A stretch of DNA of 64,000 nt from Hyphomicrobiales bacterium (GTDB lineage: Bacteria; Pseudomonadota; Alphaproteobacteria; Rhizobiales; Rhizobiaceae), in the NCBI GenBank assembly GCA_900465915.1, contig UBKJ01000034.1, positions 19,759 to 83,758 on the forward strand, given 5' to 3'. A program made the position numbers and the translations under genes. The notes under the pieces are model-generated. The model searched no databases. It was given only the letters and a program-made list of their open reading frames with translations, and was not told the DNA's origin. Positions 20,202-29,742 of this stretch are shown here, piece after piece. Numbering within the stretch: the first letter of the stretch is position 1; every line of letters starts with the position of its first letter.

Positions 20202-21698
20202 TCAGGGATTGGCGGCGCGGCGGCCGGCGAGGCGCGGCCCCGTATTGGCGTCCACGAGTTCCGGCCGCGACACGTCGATGGCCCCGTTCCAGCCGCCGCC
20301 GAGCGCCTTGTTGAGCGCCACATAGTCGGTGGAGATGGCGACCTGGCTGGCGATGAGCGAATCCTCCGCCGAATAATAGGAGCGCTGCGCCTCGAGAAGG
20401 TCGAGGAAGCTCTGCGTGCCCGACTGGTAGAGCGAGCTCGCCAGCGACGCCGCCTCGCGGTAATGGCGCGTGGCGCTCGCGAGCTTGCCGGACTTGATCC
20501 GCTCCTGCGCCAGCGCCACGATGGCGTTCTCGACGTCCTCCAGCGCGGTGAGGATGGCGGCGCGATAGGCGACGAAATACTGGTCGCGCTGCGCCTGCGC
20601 CACGTCGACGGCGGCTTTCAACTGCCCGCCGTTGAAGATCGGCACGCTGAGGCTCGGCCCGAAGGACCAGCTAATCGAGGAGCTTTTGCCGAGGTCGCCG
20701 ATCTTGGTGCCGGTGGTGGCGATGTCGCCGGTGAGGCTGAGGCTCGGATAGCGCGCCGCCTCCGCCTGGCCCACCTTGGCGGTGTATTGCGCATATTGCC
20801 GGTCGGCGAGCCGCACGTCGGGACGGGTCAGGAGGATGTCGGCGGGAATGCCGGTCGGCATCGGCAGCTTGGGCCGTGGAATGGGCTTGACCTTGCGCAT
20901 GCGCTCGCTTAGCGCCGCCGGCGCGCGGCCGGTCAGCACCGACAGGCGGTGCACGGCCTCGGCGTAGGCCGTTTCGAGATCGGGGATGTTGGCCTCGGTC
21001 GAGGCCGCCTGGCCGGAAGCGTTGGCGAGGTCGACCGCCGAGGAGGCGCCGGCCTCGAACTTGTTGCGGGTGAGCTTGGCCGTCTCGCGCTGCGAGGCGG
21101 CGGTGCGCCGCGCCAGCGCAATACGGGCCTGGTAGCCGCGCGCCTCGACGTAATTGGTGGCCACGTCGCCGATCAGCGTCACCAGCGTGTTGCGCAGGTC
21201 TTCCTCGGCGGCGTCCATGCCGTAGCGCGCCGCCTCGACCGAGCGGCGGTTGGCGCCGAAGAGGTCGATCTCCCAGCTCGCGTCGAGGCCGGTCTGGAAC
21301 TGGTTGCCGGTGCTCGCGCCCGCCCCGACCGAGGCGGTGCGGCTGCGCGTGGCCGAGGCCGAGCCGTCGACGGAGGGCAGCAGGGTCCCCACCGCCTGCC
21401 GGTAGGAGGCGCGCGCCTCGCGCACCTTGGCCTTGGCGGTGGCGACGTCGAGATTGCCGGCGACGGCCTCCTCCACCAGCGCGTCGAGCAGCGGATCGTT
21501 GAGCCGCTTCCACCATTCGGCGAGCTGCGCCGGCTTGGCGGCCGTCTTCTGCGGCTTGCCGCCCCAATGGGTCGGCATCCTGACGATGGGCGACTGGTAG
21601 TCCGGCCCGACCACGCAGCCGCCGAGCAGCGCCGTGGCGCCAAGCGCCGCCAGCGTCTTCAGAAATCCGCTCGTGAGCGTCGTCTCGGTCTTGGTCAT
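20202..21698 (-). CDS. NodT-family outer-membrane efflux lipoprotein
   Basis: A 498-residue TolC-like channel subunit. A signal peptide ends in the lipobox LLGGC (Cys about 28), and the mature start VVGPDYQSP is the family hallmark. Two outer-membrane efflux repeats follow. The start MTKTET overlaps the RND pump stop by 4 bases (ATGA). It lies between an RND pump and a MacAB pump in a single operon, so it may be the shared exit duct for both. No other outer-membrane channel is encoded in the window. Confidence 0.92.
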   Translation of the reverse strand: MTKTETTLTSGFLKTLAALGATALLGGCVVGPDYQSPIVRMPTHWGGKPQKTAAKPAQLAEWWKRLNDPLLDALVEEAVAGNLDVATAKAKVREARASYRQAVGTLLPSVDGSASATRSRTASVGAGASTGNQFQTGLDASWEIDLFGANRRSVEAARYGMDAAEEDLRNTLVTLIGDVATNYVEARGYQARIALARRTAASQRETAKLTRNKFEAGASSAVDLANASGQAASTEANIPDLETAYAEAVHRLSVLTGRAPAALSERMRKVKPIPRPKLPMPTGIPADILLTRPDVRLADRQYAQYTAKVGQAEAARYPSLSLTGDIATTGTKIGDLGKSSSISWSFGPSLSVPIFNGGQLKAAVDVAQAQRDQYFVAYRAAILTALEDVENAIVALAQERIKSGKLASATRHYREAASLASSLYQSGTQSFLDLLEAQRSYYSAEDSLIASQVAISTDYVALNKALGGGWNGAIDVSRPELVDANTGPRLAGRRAANP

Positions 21699-24600
21699 GG
21701 CTTGCTTCCGTCTGCATCGGCGGCGGGGGCCGATTGGGGAGATGTCTTGGCCTTGAACACGCGCCGCACGGCGACGAACAGCAAGGGCACGAGGAATATG
21801 CCGATCAGCGTGGCGGCGATCATGCCGCCCATCACGCCGACGCCGATGGCGTTCTGCGCGCCCGAGCCCGCGCCGCTGGCGATGGCGAGCGGCGTGACGC
21901 CGAGGATGAAGGCGAAGGAGGTCATCAGGATCGGCCGCAGGCGCTGGCGCGAGGCCTCCAGCGTCGCCTCGACCAGCCCCAGCCCCGCCGCCTGCCGCTC
22001 GATGGCGAATTCGACGATCAGGATGGCGTTCTTGGCCGCGAGACCGATGGTGGTGAGCAGGCCCACCTTGAAATAGACGTCGTTGGTCTGGCCGAACAGC
22101 GTGGCGGCGAGCAGCGCGCCGAAAATGCCGATCGGCACCGACAGCATGACCGCGAAGGGGATCGACCAGCTTTCGTAGAGCGCGACCAGGCAGAGGAACA
22201 CCACCAGCACCGAAATGGCGTAGAGCGAGGCGGCCTGGTTGCCCGACAGCTTTTCCTGATAGGACAGCCCGGTCCATTCATGCGCGTAGCCGGCGGGAAG
22301 CTGGCTCATCAGATTGTCGATCTCGTCCATGGCGACGCCGGAGCTGACGCCCGCCGCCGCCTCGCCCTGAATCTCCACCGCCGAGGAGCCGTTATAGCGC
22401 TCCAGCCGGGGCGAGCCGTATTTCCAGTGGCCGGTGGCGAAGGCCGAGAACGGCACCATGGTCCCGCTGGAATTGCGCACCTGCCATTTTTCCAGGTCTT
22501 CCGGCTGCATGCGGAAATCGGCGTCGGACTGCACATAGACCGGCTTGATGCGGCCGCGGTCGATGAAGTCGTTGACATATTGGCTGCCCCAGGCGGTGGA
22601 GAGCGTGGCGTTGATGTCGGACAGCGACACGCCGAGCGCGCTCGCCTTCTCCTGGTCGATGGAGATGGAATATTGCGGCGTGTCCTCCTGCCCGTTGGGG
22701 CGGGTGTTGGCGAGCTTGTCGCTGGCGTGGGCGAGGCCCAGCAGCTTGTTGCGCGTCTCGATCAGCTTGGCATGGCCGGCGCCGTTGACGTCCTGGAGAT
22801 AGAAGTCGAAGCCGTTGGAGTTGCCCATGCCCTGGATGGCCGGCGGGGCCAGCGCATAGACCTGCCCGTCGCGGATCTGCGAGAAGGCCCCCATGGCGCG
22901 GCCCGCCACGGCGCTGGCCGACAGGCTCGCCGCCTTGCGCTGGTCGAAATCCTTGAGCCGCACGAAGGCGAGGCCGACATTCTGCCCCTGCCCGCCGAAG
23001 CCGAAGCCGACGACGCTCATGACGCCCTCGACGGCTTCCTTCTCGTTGTTGAGGTAATATTCGGTCACCTGCTTCAACACGCGCTCGGTGCGGTCCTGCG
23101 TCGCGCCGACCGGCAATTGCACCGAGGTGATGAGGATGCCCTGGTCCTCCTGCGGCAGGAAGGAGCTGGGCAGGCGGGTGAAGAGCCAGCCCATGGCGAC
23201 CACGATGACCAGGAACACCACGAGGAAACGCCCCGAGCGCGCCAGCACGCCGCCGACGCCGCTGCGATAGGCGTTGGTGGCGCGGTCGAAGCCGCGGTTG
23301 AACCAGCCGGAGACGCCGCGCTGCTTGCCGTGCGCCTCGGGCTTCTTCAGAAGCGTGGCGCAGAGGGCGGGCGTCAGGATCAGCGCCACCATGACCGACA
23401 GCACCATGGCCGAGACGATGGTGACGGAGAACTGCCGGTAGATGACGCCGACCGAGCCGCCGAAGAAGGCCATGGGGACGAACACCGCCGAAAGCACCGT
23501 GGCGATGCCGACCAGCGCGCCGGTGATCTCGTTCATCGACTTGCGTGTGGCTTCCCTGGGCGGCAGGCCCTCCTCTTCCATCACGCGCTCGACGTTCTCG
23601 ACCACGACGATGGCGTCGTCGACCAGGAGGCCGATCGCCAGCACCATGGCGAACATGGTGAGCGTGTTGATCGAATAGCCGAACACGGCCAGCACGCCGA
23701 AGGTGCCCAAGAGCACCACCGGCACGGCCAGCGTCGGGATCAGCGTGGCGCGGATGTTCTGCAGGAAGATCAGCATCACGACGAAGACGAGGATGATGGC
23801 CTCGACCAGCGTCTTGACCACTTCCTCGATGGAAAGGCGCACGAAGGGCGTGGTGTCGTAGGGATAGACCACCTCGACCCCTTGCGGGAAGGTGCCGGCG
23901 AGCCGCGTGATGGTGTCCTGCACCGCCTGCGCGGTGCTGATGGCGTTGGCGCCGGTGGCGAGGTTGATGGCGAGGCCGGCGGCGGGCTTGCCGTTATAGC
24001 TCGACGAGCTGTTGTAGCTCTCCGCGCCCAGCTCCACCCGCGCCACGTCGTTGAGCCGCACCAGCGAGCCGTCGGTGGCGCTTTTCAGGATGATGTCGCG
24101 GAACTGCTCCGGCGTCTGCAGCCGGCTCTGCGCCGTCACGGTGGCGTTGAGCTGCTGGCCTTTTCGCGCCGGCAGCGCGCCGAGCTGGCCGGCGGAGACC
24201 TGCGTGTTCTGCGCCTGGATCGCGGTGGCGACGTCGCTCGGCATCAGCGCGTATTTGGTCAGCTTGTCGGGGTCGAGCCAGATGCGCATGGCGTAGCCCG
24301 AGCCGAAGATCTGCGTGTCGCCGACGCCCTCGACGCGCTTCAGCGTGTCGTTGAGCGTGCTGTCGATATAGTCGGCGAGGTCGTTGGCGCTCATCTTGCC
24401 GTCGGTCGACACGAAGCCGATGACCATGAGGAAGCTGTCGGAGGACTTGCTGACGGTGAGGCCCGTGCTCTGCACGCTTTCCGGCAATTGCGATTCGACC
24501 AGCTGCAGCTTGTTCTGCACCTGCATCTGCGCCACGTCCGGGTCGGCGGCGCTGGTGAAGGTCAGCGAGATCGAGGCCGAGCCGGTCGAGGTGGAGGTGG

Positions 24601-24838
24601 CGGTCATGTAGTCGAGATTGTCGATCCCGGTCATGCCCTGCTCGATGACCTTGGTCACCGAGTTCTCCACCGTCTCGGCGTCGGCGCCGGCATAGGTGGC
24701 GCTGATGCGCACCGTGGTCGGCGCGATCTGCGGATATTGCGAGATGGACAGCGAATTGAGCGCCAGGAGGCCGCCCAGCATGATGACGATGGCGATGACC
24801 CAGGCGAAATTCGGCCGGCTGATGAAGAAATTCGACAT
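21695..24838 (-). CDS. RND multidrug efflux pump, inner-membrane transporter (AcrB/MexB type)
   Basis: A 1047-residue hydrophobe/amphiphile exporter with 12 predicted helices and two large periplasmic loops. The proton-relay aspartates are present in GLLVDDAIVVVENVER near residue 406-408. It exports drugs or other amphiphiles with proton influx. It starts 3 bases after the adaptor stop and overlaps the NodT gene, so the three are a standard tripartite set. A TetR gene is divergent upstream. Confidence 0.95.
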   Translation of the reverse strand: MSNFFISRPNFAWVIAIVIMLGGLLALNSLSISQYPQIAPTTVRISATYAGADAETVENSVTKVIEQGMTGIDNLDYMTATSTSTGSASISLTFTSAADPDVAQMQVQNKLQLVESQLPESVQSTGLTVSKSSDSFLMVIGFVSTDGKMSANDLADYIDSTLNDTLKRVEGVGDTQIFGSGYAMRIWLDPDKLTKYALMPSDVATAIQAQNTQVSAGQLGALPARKGQQLNATVTAQSRLQTPEQFRDIILKSATDGSLVRLNDVARVELGAESYNSSSSYNGKPAAGLAINLATGANAISTAQAVQDTITRLAGTFPQGVEVVYPYDTTPFVRLSIEEVVKTLVEAIILVFVVMLIFLQNIRATLIPTLAVPVVLLGTFGVLAVFGYSINTLTMFAMVLAIGLLVDDAIVVVENVERVMEEEGLPPREATRKSMNEITGALVGIATVLSAVFVPMAFFGGSVGVIYRQFSVTIVSAMVLSVMVALILTPALCATLLKKPEAHGKQRGVSGWFNRGFDRATNAYRSGVGGVLARSGRFLVVFLVIVVAMGWLFTRLPSSFLPQEDQGILITSVQLPVGATQDRTERVLKQVTEYYLNNEKEAVEGVMSVVGFGFGGQGQNVGLAFVRLKDFDQRKAASLSASAVAGRAMGAFSQIRDGQVYALAPPAIQGMGNSNGFDFYLQDVNGAGHAKLIETRNKLLGLAHASDKLANTRPNGQEDTPQYSISIDQEKASALGVSLSDINATLSTAWGSQYVNDFIDRGRIKPVYVQSDADFRMQPEDLEKWQVRNSSGTMVPFSAFATGHWKYGSPRLERYNGSSAVEIQGEAAAGVSSGVAMDEIDNLMSQLPAGYAHEWTGLSYQEKLSGNQAASLYAISVLVVFLCLVALYESWSIPFAVMLSVPIGIFGALLAATLFGQTNDVYFKVGLLTTIGLAAKNAILIVEFAIERQAAGLGLVEATLEASRQRLRPILMTSFAFILGVTPLAIASGAGSGAQNAIGVGVMGGMIAATLIGIFLVPLLFVAVRRVFKAKTSPQSAPAADADGSKP

Positions 24839-24841
24839 CGC

Positions 24842-26056
24842 CTAGTCCTTCACCGCCTGCTTGCGCTCGCGCACCTCGCCCGTCGTCTCGTCGATGATCA
24901 CCTCGACCGGCTGCACCTCCTGCCCGGCGCGCACGAGCTGCGAGCCCTCGACCACGACGCGGTCGCCGGCCGAGACGCCCGAGCTCACCAGCCAGTTGTT
25001 GCCGACGCTCTGGCGCACGTCGAGGACGCGCTCCTCGATCTTGTCGTCGGCGGTGACGAAAAGCCCGGTCGGCTGGCCCTTGGGGTTGCGCGTCACCGCG
25101 CGCTGCGGAACCAGGAAGCTGTTGGGCGCGACGCCCTCCTCCACCAGCGCACGCACGAACATGCCGGGCAGCAGCAGCCGGTCGGGATTGGGGAAGCGGG
25201 CGCGCAGGGTGAAGGTGCCGGTGGTCTCGCTGACCGCCGATTCGGCGAATTCCAGCGTGCCGGTCTGGGCGTAGATCTCGCCGTTCTCCATCTTGAGCCG
25301 CACGGTGACGTTGTCGCCGCTGATCTTGATGCGGCCGTCCTTGATCGCCTGGCGCAGGTTGAGGAGATTGGTGCTCGACTGCGTCACGTCGACATTGATC
25401 GGGTCGAGCGTGCGGATGGTGGTCAGCGCCGTGTCCTGGCTCGCCGTCACCAGCGCGCCGGGCGTCAGCGTCGACTTGTCGATGCGGCCGCCGATCGGGG
25501 CCTTGATCGTGGTGTAGTTGAGGTTGATGCGGGCGGTCTCCAGCGCGGCCTTCGCCGCCGCCACGTCGGCGTTGGCCTGCGCCAGCGAGGCGAGCGCGTC
25601 GTCGAGGTCCTGCTTGCTGACGGCGTTCTGCTTGATGAGCCCCTGGTAGCGCGTCACCTTGGACTGGGCGCTGGGCACGGCGGCCTCGGCCTTCTGCAGG
25701 TCGGCGGCGGCGCTGTCATAGGCGGCCTGGTAGCTGGCGGGGTCGATCTGGTAGAGCACGTCCCCTTCCTTGACCTCGCCGCCCTCGGTGAAGAGCCGCT
25801 TCTGGATGATGCCGCCCACCTGCGGCCGCACCTCGGCCACCAGCGAGGCGGTGGTGCGCCCCGGCAGCTCGGCGGTGATGGTCACCGATTGCGGCTGCAG
25901 CGAAACCACGCTGACCTGCGGCTTGGGCGGCGCGCCGGCGGCCTGGCTCTTCTCCTGCTCCTTGGTGCATCCCGCGGCCAGAAGCGCCACGGCCAGCAGC
26001 GCGCCGGCGGGCGAAAGAACGAGACGCCTGCGGATTTCGGCGGGGAGCTGGAGCAT
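24842..26056 (-). CDS. RND efflux periplasmic adaptor (AcrA/MexA type)
   Basis: A 404-residue membrane-fusion lipoprotein with a signal peptide and lipobox AAGC followed by TKEQE. Lipoyl, coiled-coil hairpin (about 90-165) and beta-barrel domains follow in the usual order. The start MLQLPAE is preferred to an in-frame ATG 12 codons earlier (26092), because that earlier codon lies in or before the predicted transcription start and the region carries the divergent promoters. First gene of the five-gene exporter operon. Confidence 0.9.
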   Translation of the reverse strand: MLQLPAEIRRRLVLSPAGALLAVALLAAGCTKEQEKSQAAGAPPKPQVSVVSLQPQSVTITAELPGRTTASLVAEVRPQVGGIIQKRLFTEGGEVKEGDVLYQIDPASYQAAYDSAAADLQKAEAAVPSAQSKVTRYQGLIKQNAVSKQDLDDALASLAQANADVAAAKAALETARINLNYTTIKAPIGGRIDKSTLTPGALVTASQDTALTTIRTLDPINVDVTQSSTNLLNLRQAIKDGRIKISGDNVTVRLKMENGEIYAQTGTLEFAESAVSETTGTFTLRARFPNPDRLLLPGMFVRALVEEGVAPNSFLVPQRAVTRNPKGQPTGLFVTADDKIEERVLDVRQSVGNNWLVSSGVSAGDRVVVEGSQLVRAGQEVQPVEVIIDETTGEVRERKQAVKD

Positions 26057-26198
26057 GGACGGCGCCTTATTTACAAAACTTTTGCGTACCATTAATAATA
26101 GAGCGAGGCCGATGTCAATCGGGTCCGTGGCGGGTTCGTGGGGTTATTCACGCCGCGGACGCCGATGCGGCGTGCGGCGCATGCGAAGGCGGCGGGAA
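26057..26198. promoter_or_regulatory. Divergent promoters and operator between RND operon and tetR
   Basis: For tetR (plus): TTTACA at 26070-26075 and AATAAT at 26094-26099, 18-base spacer. For the RND operon (minus): TTGACA read at 26118-26113 and ATTAAT at 26096-26091, 16-base spacer. Between and over them lie CAAAA-C-TTTTG at 26074-26084 and a TAC-N11-GTA symmetry at 26072-26088, a likely TetR site that would block both promoters at once. Confidence 0.5.
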
Positions 26199-26855
26199 AT
26201 GCAGCAAACCACGATTCGAAGGGGCCGCCCCAAGGTCAAGTCCGACGCCGCGCGCAGCGCCGACATCGCGCGGCAGGCGCGCGACCTGTTCCTGGCGCGC
26301 GGCTACGCCGAGGTGACGATGGACGACATCGCCGCCGCCTGCCACATCTCCAAGCGCACGCTCTACGCCCTGTTCCGCGGCAAGGCGGATATTTTCGGCC
26401 GGGTGGTCGACGACCACCGCCGCAGCATGCTTGACCTGCCGGGCGACTACGACGCCCTGCCCATCGACGAGGCGCTGCGCCGCATCTTCCGCATCGACCT
26501 CGGCTCGGAGGAGGACCACGACCGCCTCGCCGTCATCCGGCTGGTGCGCGTCGAGGCGGAGCGCTTTCCCGAGCTGGAGACCATGCTGCGCGAGCGCGGC
26601 GGCGAGCATTCCCGCCGGCTGCTCGCCGACTTCCTGGAGCGGCGTAAGCAGGACGGGCGCATCGAGGTCGACAACACCTGGTTCGCGGCCAAGATGCTGA
26701 TGGACATGATCTTCGGCGCGATCATCGCCAAGGGCGCGCGCGGCGAGGTGCGCTGGCCCTCCGACGCCGAACGGCGGACCTATCTCGGCCAATGCATCGC
26801 GATCTTCGCCGCCGGCGTGCTGCCGGCCGACAGTCCGGAACGCCCCCGGCCGTAA
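26199..26855 (+). CDS. TetR-family repressor of the efflux operon
   Basis: A 218-residue regulator with an N-terminal TetR helix-turn-helix (VTMDDIAAACHISKRTLYALF at about 40-60) and an all-helical ligand domain like that of AcrR-type repressors. It is divergent from the RND adaptor gene and most likely represses both directions until a pump substrate binds. The start MQQTTIRRGRPK is chosen because RRGRPK-type N-termini are normal for the family; an ATG 6 codons upstream is possible. Confidence 0.88.
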   Translation: MQQTTIRRGRPKVKSDAARSADIARQARDLFLARGYAEVTMDDIAAACHISKRTLYALFRGKADIFGRVVDDHRRSMLDLPGDYDALPIDEALRRIFRIDLGSEEDHDRLAVIRLVRVEAERFPELETMLRERGGEHSRRLLADFLERRKQDGRIEVDNTWFAAKMLMDMIFGAIIAKGARGEVRWPSDAERRTYLGQCIAIFAAGVLPADSPERPRP

Positions 26856-26938
26856 GAAAATCGCCGCAAGGCGCTTCACATCGCCGGCCGACAGGTCTAG
26901 ATCGCAATGGAAAATCGGGCGGAAGAAAGAGGACCATC

Positions 26939-28030
26939 GTGACGCAAGGAAGCGCCGCCCCGGCGGCGAACGGATCGGAGCGGAAGGACCGGGCGCTGGC
27001 GGCCCTGGCGGCCTATGAACGGCGGACGCTGCGGCGCGTCGTCATATTGATCGCCCTCGTCGCGGTTCTCGCGGTCTCCTTCGCCGTGGACGTGGCCACC
27101 GGCCCGTCCGGCCTGTCGCTCGCCGACGCCGTGCGGGCGATCGTCTCGCCCGCCGCCGTCGACGAAAGCACGCGGGTCATCGTCTGGGGCCTGCGCGTGC
27201 CGACGGGCATCCTGGCGATCCTGGTCGGCATGGCGCTCTCGCTCGCGGGCGCGGAGATGCAGACCATCCTCAACAACCCGCTCGCCAGCCCCTTCACGCT
27301 CGGCGTGTCGTCGGCCGCCTCGCTGGGCGCGGCGCTCGCCATCGTGCTCGGCCTCGGCCTGCCCGGCGTGCCGGCGAGCTGGATCGTCACCGGCAACGCC
27401 TTCCTCTTCGCGCTCGGCTCGGTGCTGCTGCTGCAAGGCCTCACGGGCCTGCGCGGCGTCGGGCCCGACAGCCTCGTCATGTTCGGCATCGCGCTGGTCT
27501 TCACCTTCAACGCGCTGGTGGCGCTGATCCAGTTCGTGGCCTCGGCCGACGCGCTGCAGCAGCTCGTCTTCTGGGGCATGGGCAGCCTCGGCAACGCCAA
27601 TTGGGAGGCGATCTCCATCCTCTGCGTCGTGCTGGCGCTGACCCTGCCCTTCGCGCTGGCCTCGTCCTGGCGGCTGACCGCGCTGCGGCTCGGCGAGGAG
27701 CGCGCCCGCAGCTTCGGCGTCGACGTCGGCCGGCTGCGTTTCTCCTCCCTGTTCCGCATTTCGCTGCTCGCCGCCACCTCGGTGGCCTTCGTCGGCACCA
27801 TCGGTTTCATCGGGCTGGTGGGGCCGCATATCGCCCGCATGCTGATCGGCGAGGACCACCGCTTCTTCCTGCCGGCGAGCGCCCTGACCGGCGCGGTGGT
27901 GATGTCGCTCGCCGACGTCGCCAGCAAGAGCGTCGCGCCGGGAGTCGTCGTCCCCATCGGCATCGTCACCTCGCTGGTCGGCCTGCCGCTGTTCTTCTCG
28001 CTGATCCTGCGCCGCCGGGAGCGCCTGTGA
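26939..28030 (+). CDS. FecCD-family iron-siderophore ABC permease
   Basis: A 363-residue inner-membrane permease with about ten helices, including the FecCD motif GAEMQTILNNPLASPFTLG near residue 100 and GTIGFIGLVGPHIARML near residue 285. It starts with GTG; AGAGGA lies 6 bases upstream, and no in-frame ATG fits. An 11-residue ATG frame (26907-26942) overlaps this start and may be accidental. It probably takes ferric siderophore from the binding protein at 29743. The ATPase gene overlaps its stop by one base. Confidence 0.9.
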   Translation: MTQGSAAPAANGSERKDRALAALAAYERRTLRRVVILIALVAVLAVSFAVDVATGPSGLSLADAVRAIVSPAAVDESTRVIVWGLRVPTGILAILVGMALSLAGAEMQTILNNPLASPFTLGVSSAASLGAALAIVLGLGLPGVPASWIVTGNAFLFALGSVLLLQGLTGLRGVGPDSLVMFGIALVFTFNALVALIQFVASADALQQLVFWGMGSLGNANWEAISILCVVLALTLPFALASSWRLTALRLGEERARSFGVDVGRLRFSSLFRISLLAATSVAFVGTIGFIGLVGPHIARMLIGEDHRFFLPASALTGAVVMSLADVASKSVAPGVVVPIGIVTSLVGLPLFFSLILRRRERL

Positions 28031-28821
28031 TGGCGGCGGCCGGCGCGCTCTCCATCTCGCGTCTTTCGGCCGGCTACGGGCCGCGCAAGGTGCTGCGCGA
28101 CCTCAGCCTCGACGCGTTGCGGCCCGGCACGGTGACGGCGCTGGTCGGCCCCAACGCCGCCGGCAAGTCGACGCTGCTGCGCGCCATGGCCGGGCTGGTC
28201 AAGGCGGAAGGCGCGGTGCATTACGGCGAGACCGACCTGATGCGGCTGTCGATCGCGGAGCGCTCGCGCCTCGTCGGCTTCATGCCGCAATCGCTGCCGA
28301 CCGGGGCGAGCCTTTCGGTGCTCGAAAGCGTGCTGACGGCGCTGATGGCCTTCCGCCACGGCGGACAGGGCGGCGCCGCGGCGCGCGAGCAGGCCTTCGC
28401 CGTCCTGGAGCGGCTCGCCATCGCCGACCTCGCCATGAGCCCGCTCGACAGCCTGTCCGGCGGCCAGCGCCAGATGGTGGGCCTCGCCCAGGCCATCGCG
28501 CGGCGGCCAAAAATCCTGCTTCTCGACGAGCCGACCAGCGCGCTCGACCTCGCGCGCCAGCACCAAGTGATGGCGATGGTGCGCGCGGTGGCGCAGGAGG
28601 GCCGCATCGTGGTGGCGGTGCTGCACGACCTCGCGCTCGCCGCGCAATGGGCCGACCATGTCGTCATGCTCGACCATGGGACCGTGCATGTCGCCGGAAG
28701 CCCGGAGGAGGCGATCACGCCGGCGGCGCTGCGCGCCATCTACGGCATCGACGCCCGCGTCGAGCGCTGCTCGCAAGGCCGGCTCCAGATCATGACCGAC
28801 GGCCTCGCCGCCCCCGCCTGA
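28030..28821 (+). CDS. Iron-siderophore ABC transporter ATP-binding protein
   Basis: A 263-residue FepC/FhuC-type ATPase with Walker A VGPNAAGKSTL, signature LSGGQRQMVGLAQA and Walker B ILLLDEPTSALD. Its ATG shares a base with the permease stop (TGATG), so the two are translationally coupled. It energises uptake of ferric siderophore through the FecCD permease. The gene ends directly against the convergent esterase gene with no terminator between them. Confidence 0.93.
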   Translation: MAAAGALSISRLSAGYGPRKVLRDLSLDALRPGTVTALVGPNAAGKSTLLRAMAGLVKAEGAVHYGETDLMRLSIAERSRLVGFMPQSLPTGASLSVLESVLTALMAFRHGGQGGAAAREQAFAVLERLAIADLAMSPLDSLSGGQRQMVGLAQAIARRPKILLLDEPTSALDLARQHQVMAMVRAVAQEGRIVVAVLHDLALAAQWADHVVMLDHGTVHVAGSPEEAITPAALRAIYGIDARVERCSQGRLQIMTDGLAAPA

Positions 28822-29715
28822 TCAGGGCCTCTCGACGAAGCGCAGCGCCCGGCAGAGCAGCGTCGTGACCACGGTGGAATGGTCCTCCTCTTCGCCCAGC
28901 TCGAAGCGCACCGTCATGTCCGGGGCGAAGGCGGCCTCGATCTCGGCCGCCATCTCGCGCGCGTTCCCGACCATGCGGCGCATGGCGCGCATGGCGTGGT
29001 AATCGTCGCTGAGGCTCTCCGGCGCCTGCCAGGGGGCGATCTCCTGCTCGTAGCGGCCGGCGGCGACATAGAGGCGAAGCTTCTCGCCCGTCCCGCGCGC
29101 CTCAGCGAGCCTTGCGCGCAGCCCCTCGCGGTCCCACCAGATGGAGGGGCTGAAGCTGACATAGGCGTCGAACAGGTCCGGCCGCCGCGCCAGCGCCTCC
29201 AGCACGAAATAGCCGGCCAGCGAATGGCCGAGCAGCGTGCGGCGGCGCGGATCGACGGGAAAGCGCGCCGCGATATGCGGCAGAAGCTGCATCGACAGGA
29301 AGCGCAGATAGGCGTCCTGCCCGCCGCAGGCCGAGGCCGGCAGGTCCGACCCCGTGGCGCAGGCCGAGGGGCCGAGGGTGAAGTCGAGATAGCGGCGGTC
29401 GAGATCGTAGCTCTGCGTGTTCGGATAGCCGACGCCGACGACGATGGACGGGCCGACGCCGGTCGCCCTCGGCCTGCGGCCGACGCGGCGGACGGTCTCC
29501 GCCACGGTGACGAAATCGGAATTGGCGTCGAGCACGTAGACGACGGGAAAGCCCGACGGCGGCGGCGGCGCGTCGGGGACATAGACGAAAATCTCGTAGG
29601 CGCGCCCGGTCTCGCCGGCGCGCATGGTGAATTTGCGGCAGGCGGGAAGGACGAGGCCTTCCTCCGTCTCGGGCATGGAAAGCGCGCCGTCGATCCGGGC
29701 GTGTCTGTTCTTCAT
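28822..29715 (-). CDS. Siderophore esterase-like alpha/beta hydrolase
   Basis: A 297-residue hydrolase of the IroE/Fes/BesA esterase group, which cut ester-linked siderophores to release iron. The nucleophile is Ser165 in GHSLAGYF, and the catalytic His is about residue 279 in EEDHSTVV. There is no obvious signal peptide, so it is probably cytoplasmic. It is the third gene of the minus-strand siderophore operon, behind the TonB receptor and binding protein. Its presence suggests the imported siderophore has hydrolysable ester bonds, for example an enterobactin or salmochelin type (inference). Confidence 0.82.
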   Translation of the reverse strand: MKNRHARIDGALSMPETEEGLVLPACRKFTMRAGETGRAYEIFVYVPDAPPPPSGFPVVYVLDANSDFVTVAETVRRVGRRPRATGVGPSIVVGVGYPNTQSYDLDRRYLDFTLGPSACATGSDLPASACGGQDAYLRFLSMQLLPHIAARFPVDPRRRTLLGHSLAGYFVLEALARRPDLFDAYVSFSPSIWWDREGLRARLAEARGTGEKLRLYVAAGRYEQEIAPWQAPESLSDDYHAMRAMRRMVGNAREMAAEIEAAFAPDMTVRFELGEEEDHSTVVTTLLCRALRFVERP

Positions 29716-29742
29716 GAAAGCCTGGTTTTTCCGGTCACGAAC

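Noticed and set aside
16789..20325. An 1178-codon plus-strand frame
   Set aside because: It is the shadow of macB and macA; no ribosome site and a repetitive His/Asp/Arg composition.
21734..26095. A 1453-codon plus-strand frame, the longest in the window
   Set aside because: It lies opposite the RND pump and adaptor genes; its translation is low-complexity Arg/Asp/His/Gly and has no domain.
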